Assembly: GCA_002495675.1 (NCBI GenBank)
Contig: DAGH01000011.1
Span: forward strand, 21,566-41,134
Source of the DNA: Euryarchaeota archaeon UBA182
Lineage (GTDB): Archaea; Thermoplasmatota; Poseidoniia; Poseidoniales; Thalassarchaeaceae
Length of the DNA stretch: 19,569 nt
Direction of reading: 5' to 3'
The notes below the pieces were generated by a model. That model had not been told where the DNA came from. It was given only the letters and a program-made list of their open reading frames with translations, and ran no database searches. This document shows positions 5,980-13,745 of the stretch, one piece after another. Numbering within the stretch: the first letter of the stretch is position 1; each line of letters begins with the position of its first letter. The position numbers and the translations under genes are program-made.

Positions 5980-8391
5980 CTAACGCCTCAAACTAGACTT
6001 AGCGGCGACACCAGCAATAAGAATCGATGACAGGACTGCCAAGATGCCAAACCCGGGTAGTCCATCCCCATCTGCCCCATCGAGGGGGGAGGGATCCAGA
6101 TAATCACAGATCAGGTCGCCATCGGAGTCTGGGGGGGTTGATCCCGAATCGTTTGGATCATATCCACACTCTACCTCCTCCAGATCCGACCATCCGTCTC
6201 CGTCGTCATCTCCGTCTTGGTTGTCCCCCGTGCCGTCACCGTCAAGGTCACTCCATTCCCCATTGTCCTCGGGGAAGTCATCCCCTTCATCGGGAAATCC
6301 ATCCCCATCCCTATCGATATCCAACTCATCGCAGATAGAGTCAGTATCCGTATCAGGTGGAACCGAGGTCGATACCAAAGGGTCGGATCCACATTGTTGC
6401 TCCTTTTGGTCAGGCCATCCGTCCCCGTCATCGTCGAAGTCAGCGACGTCCCCTACACCATCGCCATCTAGGTCAGAATTTTCCGAGGCGTCAAGAGGAA
6501 AGGCATCCCCTTCATCTGGGAACCCGTCTCCATCATCATCCTGATCAAGACTATTGCATGTCCCGTCCGAATCTGTGTCTTGAGGGGTAATAGACGCCAA
6601 GTCGCTCTCTGATTCGCAAACATCTTCCTGCTGGTCCGACCAACCATCATCGTCATCGTCTTCGTCTTCAACTAGATCTGTGTCACAATCTGCCAATATG
6701 AAATCTGGGAGTAAATCATTGTCCGTGTCAAGGAAGGCACAGGGATCATCGGGAAATGAATCGTCGGCATCAATCACCCCATCGTTATCGAGATCCTGGT
6801 CCATGTGGTCACAGACGCCATCCCCATCCGAATCCCCGGGTACGCTGGTAGGATCAAAAGGATCCGAGTTGCAATCGACCTCTGTTGAATCCACTACCCC
6901 ATCCCCCGGGTAGAACCCCTCTCCGCAGACCATCGCAGTTGGACAAGTGTCATCATCCGTGTCTGCATTGTCCCCTGTGCCATCTCCATCGTTGTCCCCG
7001 CTTTCGCTTGGGTCATTCGGATAGGCGTCCTCGGTGTCATTAACACCATCGTTGTCATCATCGAGGTCAGTGTTGTCCCCTAGGCCATCTGAGTCTGAAT
7101 CCTCCCATTCGAAGGGATCAGTTGGAAATAGGTCGACGTCATCACCGACACCATCCCCGTCATCATCATCATCAACGCAATCCGCTAATCCGTCGTTGTC
7201 CATGTCATTGGGTACGGAGGAGTTGTCAAGTGGATCGGACCCGCAGTCATATTCCATATCATTCGACCAATCATCGCCGTCTATGTCTGTGTCTTTGGCG
7301 TCGCATTCCCCATCTTGGTCCATGTCAGGCGGAATGTCGCTGCCCAACTTGGAATCAGAGCCACAGGCCTCCTCGTCTAGATCCGAAAAGCCATCGCCGT
7401 CGTCATCATCGTCGGATAAGTCGGGAATTCCATCCCCATCAGTGTCGCCCCCCTCCAGAAAGTCGCAGATCCCGTTGGAATCCCCGTCTGAGGGGACTGA
7501 CGCAGGGTCAAGGGGGTCAGTCCCGCAATCAACCTCATCCACATCGGTCCAACCATCATCATCATCATCGGCGTCTGCGAGCAGCGTCGTACCTCCACTG
7601 AACGTCACATTGTCCACGTAAATGGCCTCTGTAGCAGCATTGGATTCAAGAGAAAATTTCAGAGAACCAACTCCGGAACCAGTCAGATTCACGGTGAAGG
7701 TCGTCCATGTGCCCAAGAGTCCGGTGTGGGCGGTATCTATGTCCGTCCCGGTGGTGTTTAGGATCGAAACCACCGAGTTGGCCCCCTCGTACCAAACCGA
7801 GATTGAGTCGGAGGTCTCCCAGTTTGCATTCACACCGTTAGTTAGCTTTTGCTGGACATAAAGGTCGAATTGAACAATTTCTGCATCAACTGGGTCGAGT
7901 ATCAGGGTAGAAATCCCATCGACATCCGACATCTGATAGCCTTGTTGACCCTCTGTGAAGCTGCCTACCGTCCCAGTGTACTCCACAGCGCCGAAGTAAT
8001 CCCCATCAGTAAGGCCGACGCCACCGGTGGACTGGTAGTGGAGTCGGAAGCCGATCTCTCCCGTCCCTGAGGCATTGTGAGCGACATGGGATTCGCCCGG
8101 ATTGTTCCAAAGGAATCGATTAATGCCGCTGTCACCGGTGTCGGTGTATCTCGTGCCATTAAGTGGCTCTTCGAAAGAGGTGAAGGCCACTACTCCGAAC
8201 CCGGCGCACCCTGCCTCGACATCGTCAGGCAAACCATCCCCGTCGTAATCCAAACTCGCGCAGGGGTCGTTCGGGAACGCATCATTGGAATCATCCACCC
8301 CATCTCCATCGGCATCGCTAGCATGGGCCAGGGGCACAGTAGAAGCCACGAATAGTAGTATCGTCATCGTTGTTACTAGGCGGCGGATCAT
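5980..8391 (-). CDS. Secreted TSP3-repeat Ca-binding protein with PGF-CTERM-like anchor
   Basis: Large acidic surface protein of 803 aa; function unknown. In order: a signal peptide (RR, hydrophobic core TILLFVASTVPLA, HAS); two D-x-D-x-D-G loops; a roughly 210-residue beta-rich domain (about 60-270; blocks such as FTSFEEP, QFDLYVQQ, IYVDNVTFSGG) resembling a jelly-roll carbohydrate-binding fold; then about 26 thrombospondin type-3-like loops with recurring E-x-x-CGSDP and DAFP-x-D elements; and a C-terminal tail (779-803) starting PGFGILAVLSS and ending SLRR. That tail matches the architecture of archaeal PGF-CTERM sorting signals (PGF motif, hydrophobic helix, basic end), so the protein is probably processed and lipid-anchored by an archaeosortase. 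The start was chosen at the ATG before the signal peptide; in-frame upstream starts (8430, 8496) are possible but lie on or before the TATA-like element. The TSP3 loops should bind Ca2+ and make a stiff rod holding the beta domain away from the cell. Confidence 0.85.
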   Translation of the reverse strand: MIRRLVTTMTILLFVASTVPLAHASDADGDGVDDSNDAFPNDPCASLDYDGDGLPDDVEAGCAGFGVVAFTSFEEPLNGTRYTDTGDSGINRFLWNNPGESHVAHNASGTGEIGFRLHYQSTGGVGLTDGDYFGAVEYTGTVGSFTEGQQGYQMSDVDGISTLILDPVDAEIVQFDLYVQQKLTNGVNANWETSDSISVWYEGANSVVSILNTTGTDIDTAHTGLLGTWTTFTVNLTGSGVGSLKFSLESNAATEAIYVDNVTFSGGTTLLADADDDDDGWTDVDEVDCGTDPLDPASVPSDGDSNGICDFLEGGDTDGDGIPDLSDDDDDGDGFSDLDEEACGSDSKLGSDIPPDMDQDGECDAKDTDIDGDDWSNDMEYDCGSDPLDNSSVPNDMDNDGLADCVDDDDDGDGVGDDVDLFPTDPFEWEDSDSDGLGDNTDLDDDNDGVNDTEDAYPNDPSESGDNDGDGTGDNADTDDDTCPTAMVCGEGFYPGDGVVDSTEVDCNSDPFDPTSVPGDSDGDGVCDHMDQDLDNDGVIDADDSFPDDPCAFLDTDNDLLPDFILADCDTDLVEDEDDDDDGWSDQQEDVCESESDLASITPQDTDSDGTCNSLDQDDDGDGFPDEGDAFPLDASENSDLDGDGVGDVADFDDDGDGWPDQKEQQCGSDPLVSTSVPPDTDTDSICDELDIDRDGDGFPDEGDDFPEDNGEWSDLDGDGTGDNQDGDDDGDGWSDLEEVECGYDPNDSGSTPPDSDGDLICDYLDPSPLDGADGDGLPGFGILAVLSSILIAGVAAKSSLRR
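6052..7584 (-). repeat. Tandem TSP3-type Ca-binding repeat region (within CDS)
   Basis: Degenerate direct repeats inside the surface-protein gene encode about 26 D-x-D-x-D-G loops. They fall into a longer super-repeat of roughly 70-80 codons: DDDGDGWSD, E-x-x-CGSDP, SVPPDTDTDSICD, DGDGFPDEGDAFP, SDLDGDGVGD. On the plus strand this appears as repeated tc/at/cc-rich words (for example ccatcatcgtcatc). The bias creates long Ser- or His/Arg-rich spurious reading frames on the opposite strand. Confidence 0.85.
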
Positions 8392-8440
8392 GGTTGTGAG
8401 AGGGGAAGAGGGCTCATCAAGGTCGCGCATCGACAAACGC

Positions 8441-8450
8441 AGAAATTTAG
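8441..8450 (+). promoter_or_regulatory. TATA-like element of glyA, possibly bidirectional
   Basis: agaaatttag is centred about 27 nt before the ATG of glyA at 8474, exactly where an archaeal TATA box would give a leaderless mRNA starting at the A of the start codon. The core is nearly palindromic (AAATTT), so on the minus strand (CTAAATTTCT) it could also start transcription near 8420 for the divergent TSP3 protein, giving about a 30-nt leader. Inferred from spacing only. Confidence 0.5.
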
Positions 8451-8473
8451 GACCCCTTCGCCACACATCATAC

Positions 8474-9754
8474 ATGAGCAACGAGTCGACAGCCAACCAG
8501 ATCCTGAGATCAGTAAGGGATTCTGGAACTCATTACGCAACCTCCCTGCCCATGATTGCAAGTGAGAACATACTCAGCCCACTTGTTGCAAGGGCTGTCG
8601 CGTCGGACCTTCATGGAAGGTACGCCGAAGGTTTACCTGGGAAGAGGTACTATCAGGGGTGTGACGACTTTGACACGATAGAATCTACGGGCATAGAGTC
8701 CGCGAAAAGGGTATTCAACTGCAATTTCGTGAACATCCAATCGATATCCGGAACAGTATCAAATATCGCAGCGCTCAAGGCTCTTTCGAAGCCCGGTGAC
8801 TCAATCACAGCCGTCTCAACAGCAGATGGGGGACACATCTCACATGCGAACATGGGAGCGGTGGGAGTCAGGGGGCTTGACCTCCATACGTATGCCTGGA
8901 ACGAAGACCGGATGGAGCCAGATGTTGATAGATCCGCGGAAATGATTCGAGAGGTGGAGCCCAGTGTGGCCCTCTTCGGCCAGTCCGTCTTCCTATTCCC
9001 AACGCCACTGCAAGAATTAGCCGATGCTGCCCATGAGGTGGGGGCGTCCGTGATATACGATGCCGCACACGTTCTGGGCCTTGTCGCAGGAGGAGTCTTC
9101 CAGGACCCCCTTCGAGAGGGAGCTGACGTGATGACTGGATCAAGTCACAAGACTTTCCCCGGCCCACAGGGCGGGTTCCTGATCTCGGACTCTGATCAAG
9201 AAAAGTTCCATCGAAAACTCAACAACTCAGTATTTCCCGGTACATGCTCCTCCTACCACTTGCACCACGTTGCTGGCAAGGCAGTAGCGCTAGCCGAGTT
9301 TGAGGAATTTGGCCATGCCTATGCCCGGGATATCGTATCGAACGCCAAGGCACTTGCAGAGTCACTTGCGGCACGTGGTTTTGATGTGTTGGCGGAGGAC
9401 AGGGGGTACACCGCCAGCCATCAGGTTTTGACAAGACACGGGGAGCAGGACTCGGGCGCGGGGAAGAAGGCAGCCAGAACCCTAGAGGAATCTGGGATAA
9501 TCACGAACATGAACATGCTTCCGGGAGACACCAAGGCACTTTCCCCCTCCGGCCTGAGATTAGGGGTGCCAGAGCTCACACGACTCGGCATGGGCAAGGA
9601 GGAGATGGACGAGGTGGCGCACTATTTTCAGAGGGCGCTCCTTGACGGCGAAGACCCAGCTTCTGTGAAGAGAGACGTCACTCGCTTCAAGAGTGACTTT
9701 AGTGTCGTCAGGTACTGTTTTGAACCCGGTGAAGCCTACCCCTCAACCGGTTGA
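8474..9754 (+). CDS. glyA: Serine hydroxymethyltransferase
   Basis: PLP enzyme interconverting serine and glycine with transfer of a one-carbon unit to a tetrahydropterin cofactor, feeding C1 metabolism and nucleotide synthesis. The sequence shows the family landmarks: IASENILSPLV near the N terminus, GRYAEGLPGKRYYQGCDDFD, the glycine/PLP segment SISGTVSNIAAL, Asp-Ala-Ala-His (YDAAHVLGL) and the PLP-binding Lys226 in TGSSHKTFPGPQGG. The 426-residue length is normal. The start is the ATG at 8474; an upstream in-frame ATG at 8285 would run through the divergent gene and adds a non-homologous leader. The TATA-like element about 27 nt upstream and the absence of an SD suggest a leaderless transcript. 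The pterin used (H4-folate or methanopterin) cannot be told. The M60 lipoprotein gene follows 13 nt later and may be cotranscribed. Confidence 0.95.
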   Translation: MSNESTANQILRSVRDSGTHYATSLPMIASENILSPLVARAVASDLHGRYAEGLPGKRYYQGCDDFDTIESTGIESAKRVFNCNFVNIQSISGTVSNIAALKALSKPGDSITAVSTADGGHISHANMGAVGVRGLDLHTYAWNEDRMEPDVDRSAEMIREVEPSVALFGQSVFLFPTPLQELADAAHEVGASVIYDAAHVLGLVAGGVFQDPLREGADVMTGSSHKTFPGPQGGFLISDSDQEKFHRKLNNSVFPGTCSSYHLHHVAGKAVALAEFEEFGHAYARDIVSNAKALAESLAARGFDVLAEDRGYTASHQVLTRHGEQDSGAGKKAARTLEESGIITNMNMLPGDTKALSPSGLRLGVPELTRLGMGKEEMDEVAHYFQRALLDGEDPASVKRDVTRFKSDFSVVRYCFEPGEAYPSTG

Positions 9755-9767
9755 TGGGGGTCAAGAG

Positions 9768-12700
9768 GTGACTGGGCGCAAGGGCCAAGCAATACTGATG
9801 GCTCTTTTGTTGGCGATCGTCCCGATATCCGGATGTTTGGGGACGACCCAATCCAGTGATGATCCAAGTGCCCAGGAGGAGTGTATCACATCATCCCCAA
9901 AACAGTCTTGCCTTGAATCTGAGTTGAGGCCCCAAGACTGTACCCCCGCACAGGTGTACGAAGATTCTGAGTGCCGGGAGATGGTTAGCCCTTCAAATCT
10001 GAACTATGGCGATCTTGACATATCCTTGTACGTTGGAGTTGAGATGACAACACTGACGCCCTCTTTCCTGGGTGATGGTCCCAGTCTGTGGATGATCACC
10101 CCCGAGCTCCCCCAAGGCCTCGAGTTGGACCCCGACATCGGAACCTTGTCTGGCGAGCCATTGTCGGAATCTCCCAAGACGGTATACACAATCGTTGCAT
10201 CCAACCCCGCCGGCTCCTCATCAATTTCCATTTCAATTGGGGTCGGGTACGAACCTCCTGAGATAATCGAAGCTCAAAAATCCCCTCTAATCTGCTTCCT
10301 GGATAGTCTCTGTGAGGGCGAAGTACCCATGGTGATTGGACATCTCCCCATGACATGGTCCTCGGACCCACCCTTGCCTGAGGGACTTGAAGTGAACGAA
10401 ACTGGAGCGATAGAAGGGACTCCAACTAGCCTGACCTCGGGGTCGTATGCCATAACGGCCTCCAATGGAGGTGGGTCGGACACTTTTGACCTCGAGATAT
10501 CAATAATCCCGCCCCCGCCCGGCGCGTTCGGGTACGAGAACACCCCTGCCGAGTTTAGGGTTGGCGAAGATGTCCTACTCACTCCAACTCCCGATCCCGG
10601 CACAGGCTATGTTTGGGCTATCCAACCAGCATTGCCTGTCGGACTCCAAATCAACGACCAGGGAGCGATTTTCGGGAAGCCAATCGAGGAGTCAGGATGG
10701 CAGTACTACGAAGTCGTCGCCTCGAACGCGCAAGGGGTTGCTTCAACCACCCTCCAGATCAGAGTGCTCCAAAACCCTCCAGGACAGGTACAATATTCAG
10801 AATCGAGTGCAATTTTGCGAGTGGGGCTCCAAATGGAACCGATCCAACCGCTGGAGGGCTATTCAGTAGATTCTTGGTCGATTGCGCCCCCACTCCCCCC
10901 AGGAATATCTATCAACACAGGGAACGGGAGCATATCTGGAACACCTTCATCGGTCTCCCCACAGCAATCCTACGTCGTCACAGGGGCGAATAGTGGAGGC
11001 TCCACACAGGTCACGATAACGCTGGAGGTCAAGATCCAAGCACCCACAGGTGTCCAATGGCCATCATTCGAGATCTCGCTATTCCGGGGTGAACAAGTCA
11101 GCATAACTCCAACCAATCCAGGCCCTGTTGTCGATACCTGGTCGGCGGACCCACCATTGCCGGCTGGATTGCAGTTCTTGGAGAACGGGACAATCCAAGG
11201 CACTCCCGCCACTCGTCACGACTGGACTTTCCACTCTCTTTGGGCCAACAATTCCGGAGGATCGCTCCAACAGAGGATTTGGATATCCGTGATCGATGTC
11301 GAACAGGATCAATCGGACCTAACTCAAGGACTGGGTGTGGTCGACTATCCGGGCTATGCCTCCCCTATTCTCCCAGTTGGCCAAAACGCGTTCCCGATAG
11401 CAGTGGCGGGACCAGATAAGGTCCCTGTGATATCCGGCTCTCATGTTGGAAAAGGGAAGATGATTGGCTATGGCCACGAGGCTTGGGTCGACCTTGAGTC
11501 TAATCAAACAGCACTCACCTTCGCATTGAGGGCCGTTCAATGGGCATGTGGGCCCAACGCCAATGTCGGCCTTGCAGCCGGAGCAGGGTTCGATTCATTC
11601 TCGAATGAGCTTGAGTCAGAGGGCCATGAGGCCACAAGCGCCCACCCTGACGACCTGACTGGGCTAGACTGCTTCGTGGCAGAGTTCTGGAATGGTTATG
11701 ACGAGAGCGATGACGAGAAAATCATTCAATTCCTGATGAATGGAGGTGGGCTGATAATGGGGGGCCACTCCTGGTACTGGTCCTACTCGAACGAGGACCC
11801 CGCACATGAGTTTCCGGGCAATAGGATATCTGAGTGGACTGGATTATTGGTATCGAACCAGCCAACTTCGGATGACGTGGACTTCGATTGGGGACATAAT
11901 CCCCTCATGACTCCTAGGAACGCGATTATCGCATTGAACGCGCACAGTGATGGAGACGTCACATTGGACATGCAGGAATCAGGCTTGATTTCAAAATGTC
12001 TCTCGCCACTAACATCCTTCGTACCATATGACTATCCTGGTTTCTGGCAGAGCCTCCATGACTTCGCGAATCAGTCTGGGTGGTCGGTAATCGACGTCGA
12101 TTCGGGTCATGAGTTTGGACTCGATCCGCTAGATGATGTCTCTATCATGATAGAATCCGGGCTAGTTTCAATATTGCCACCTGCCTTGTTGCCCTCCCAC
12201 CCTAGCCATCTGGAGTTTCCTGGCCCCGTCACCCCGAATGCTCCTCGGACTGAAACCAATCTGACCTTTAACTCGAATCAGACCGGCCTTCCACGAGAGT
12301 TCGGGCCGGCGAACCCACAGGCCATGATTCTGCATTCGACCGGTCTGTACGCGCCTCCGGGGGAGCCTGTAACTGTAGTGGTCCCACAGGAACTCGTAGA
12401 TTCGGGGGTCTCCGTACAAGTGGGGGTGCATGACGATACGCTCTGGCATAAGTCGAAGATCTGGCGATTCCCCTCGATCGTGAGGTCATACCCGATCGCT
12501 GAGACGCAGTTTGAGGTGGGCAATGCCTTCGGGGGACCAATATTCCTCGCCTCTCCCCCAGATGCGCCCTTGGGCTCCACATGGGCCGAGTTCCGGGGCG
12601 GTGTTGAGGCACCGATTTACCAGCACGGCTCGACAAGTTTCTCTGAATGGCAGATCATAAGAAACAGGTCTGCACCGTGGGCCGAGATATCGAGTGACCA

Positions 12701-13745
12701 ATTCATAATGTCAGTCCCATCTTCCGAAATACGAGGTTTGGATAACCCAGAGGAATTGATGGACTTCTGGGTAGAGGCATTGGAAATGGAACACGAACTC
12801 TACGGCTTCATTCCATGGCCGAGAATTGAGAGGGCAGCCTTCGATATCCAGATTTCAGCAGGATGGATGCACTCTGGCTATCCATTCATGGCCCACCTCG
12901 TCTCAGCGCAGGAGGCCGTTGATCTGGAGCACATGGAATCCGAGGGCAGTTGGGGGATGTTCCATGAGCTCGGGCATAACCACCAATGGAACCCATCCAG
13001 ATTACCCGGTACCACCGAGACAACGTGCAATTTCGCAAGCGTCTACTTGATGGAGGATCTCGTTGGCCTGGATCTAGGCCACTCGGCATTATCCCCTCAA
13101 CAAAGGCACCAACGCATGGAGTCATACTTCCAAGGAGGGGCAGACATCGATGATTGGAGCGTCTGGACCGCATTGGACACATACCTGATCATCAAGGAAG
13201 AATGGGGATGGGCACCGATAACTCAGGCTCTGACCGCATATTACACCCTCCCTCCATCAGAAATCCCGAGTACCGATGAGGAGGAGTTCAACGCATGGGT
13301 TCTGCACATATCCTCAGCCTCTGGATACAACCTAGCGCCCTACCACGAGGCTTGGGGCTTCCCCCTCTACACTTCCACGCACTCCCAACTACTGGAATAC
13401 CCAGCATGGGTGGATGACCCAGTTAGGGGGGACTACCACGCATTCGACCCGATCATCAGGAACCTCTCAGCGGGCTCCACAACGAGCAGCAGCACCCAGG
13501 TAGATTGGCAGGTCTATGACAATGGCACAGACGTCACCATCACCTTGTTCTACGGCCAAAGCGACCATGGAAATGTCGAGGGGGATTGGCCTCAGCAGAC
13601 CAACCAAGGAGTGGCTTCCGTTGGGGATTGGAGCCACGTGGTTTCTGGATTGGATCCGTCAACGACGTACCATGCGAGATTGAGGGCTGCCAACCAGAAT
13701 GGCGATATATGGTCTGATCCCATTACTTGGACAACCTCGAACTGA
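9768..13745 (+). CDS. Lipoprotein with Ig-like repeats and TCAF/M60-type zinc metalloprotease domain
   Basis: Predicted extracellular anchored protein of 1325 aa. The GTG start (GGGGG 7 nt upstream) gives a signal peptide KGQAILMALLLAIVPISGC with a lipobox-like cysteine at ~22. Then come five putative Ig (He_PIG-like) modules, about 80-515, each with a P-x-LPxGLxh...G-x-IxGxP signature (PPLPEGLEV, PALPVGLQI, PPLPPGISI, PPLPAGLQF, PELPQGLEL). Residues about 525-700 look like an amidotransferase-type Rossmann segment (FLMNGGGLIMGGHSW). Residues about 860-1190 form a peptidase M60 domain. Zinc-site HELGHNHQ begins at His1066 (ligands His1066 and His1070, general base Glu1067), followed by TTETTCNFASVY with Glu1084 as probable third ligand. 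This spacing closely matches the HELGHNQQ/TTEATCN motif I recall from animal TCAF (FAM115) proteins. An FN3-like domain (about 1235-1325) closes the protein. M60 enzymes are known to cut O-glycosylated proteins such as mucins; the substrate here is unknown. Confidence 0.85.
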   Translation: MTGRKGQAILMALLLAIVPISGCLGTTQSSDDPSAQEECITSSPKQSCLESELRPQDCTPAQVYEDSECREMVSPSNLNYGDLDISLYVGVEMTTLTPSFLGDGPSLWMITPELPQGLELDPDIGTLSGEPLSESPKTVYTIVASNPAGSSSISISIGVGYEPPEIIEAQKSPLICFLDSLCEGEVPMVIGHLPMTWSSDPPLPEGLEVNETGAIEGTPTSLTSGSYAITASNGGGSDTFDLEISIIPPPPGAFGYENTPAEFRVGEDVLLTPTPDPGTGYVWAIQPALPVGLQINDQGAIFGKPIEESGWQYYEVVASNAQGVASTTLQIRVLQNPPGQVQYSESSAILRVGLQMEPIQPLEGYSVDSWSIAPPLPPGISINTGNGSISGTPSSVSPQQSYVVTGANSGGSTQVTITLEVKIQAPTGVQWPSFEISLFRGEQVSITPTNPGPVVDTWSADPPLPAGLQFLENGTIQGTPATRHDWTFHSLWANNSGGSLQQRIWISVIDVEQDQSDLTQGLGVVDYPGYASPILPVGQNAFPIAVAGPDKVPVISGSHVGKGKMIGYGHEAWVDLESNQTALTFALRAVQWACGPNANVGLAAGAGFDSFSNELESEGHEATSAHPDDLTGLDCFVAEFWNGYDESDDEKIIQFLMNGGGLIMGGHSWYWSYSNEDPAHEFPGNRISEWTGLLVSNQPTSDDVDFDWGHNPLMTPRNAIIALNAHSDGDVTLDMQESGLISKCLSPLTSFVPYDYPGFWQSLHDFANQSGWSVIDVDSGHEFGLDPLDDVSIMIESGLVSILPPALLPSHPSHLEFPGPVTPNAPRTETNLTFNSNQTGLPREFGPANPQAMILHSTGLYAPPGEPVTVVVPQELVDSGVSVQVGVHDDTLWHKSKIWRFPSIVRSYPIAETQFEVGNAFGGPIFLASPPDAPLGSTWAEFRGGVEAPIYQHGSTSFSEWQIIRNRSAPWAEISSDQFIMSVPSSEIRGLDNPEELMDFWVEALEMEHELYGFIPWPRIERAAFDIQISAGWMHSGYPFMAHLVSAQEAVDLEHMESEGSWGMFHELGHNHQWNPSRLPGTTETTCNFASVYLMEDLVGLDLGHSALSPQQRHQRMESYFQGGADIDDWSVWTALDTYLIIKEEWGWAPITQALTAYYTLPPSEIPSTDEEEFNAWVLHISSASGYNLAPYHEAWGFPLYTSTHSQLLEYPAWVDDPVRGDYHAFDPIIRNLSAGSTTSSSTQVDWQVYDNGTDVTITLFYGQSDHGNVEGDWPQQTNQGVASVGDWSHVVSGLDPSTTYHARLRAANQNGDIWSDPITWTTSN

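Noticed and set aside
6052..7584. Repeated short words resembling a CRISPR or satellite array
   Set aside because: Repeats are degenerate, keep codon phase and encode Ca-binding loops; there are no identical repeats with unique equal-length spacers.
7034..7621. Long Ser/Pro-rich plus-strand reading frames opposite the TSP3 gene (also 7122-7601)
   Set aside because: They mirror the Asp-codon repeats of the minus-strand gene; low complexity, no start signal and no recognisable domain.
8285..8473. Upstream extension of glyA from the ATG at 8285
   Set aside because: It would overlap the signal-peptide region of the divergent gene and adds residues unlike any SHMT; the family start and the TATA spacing fit 8474.
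9693..9767. Earlier ATG for the M60 lipoprotein
   Set aside because: It would overlap the glyA end by 62 nt and put ~25 hydrophilic residues before the signal peptide; the GTG at 9768 gives a proper lipoprotein leader.
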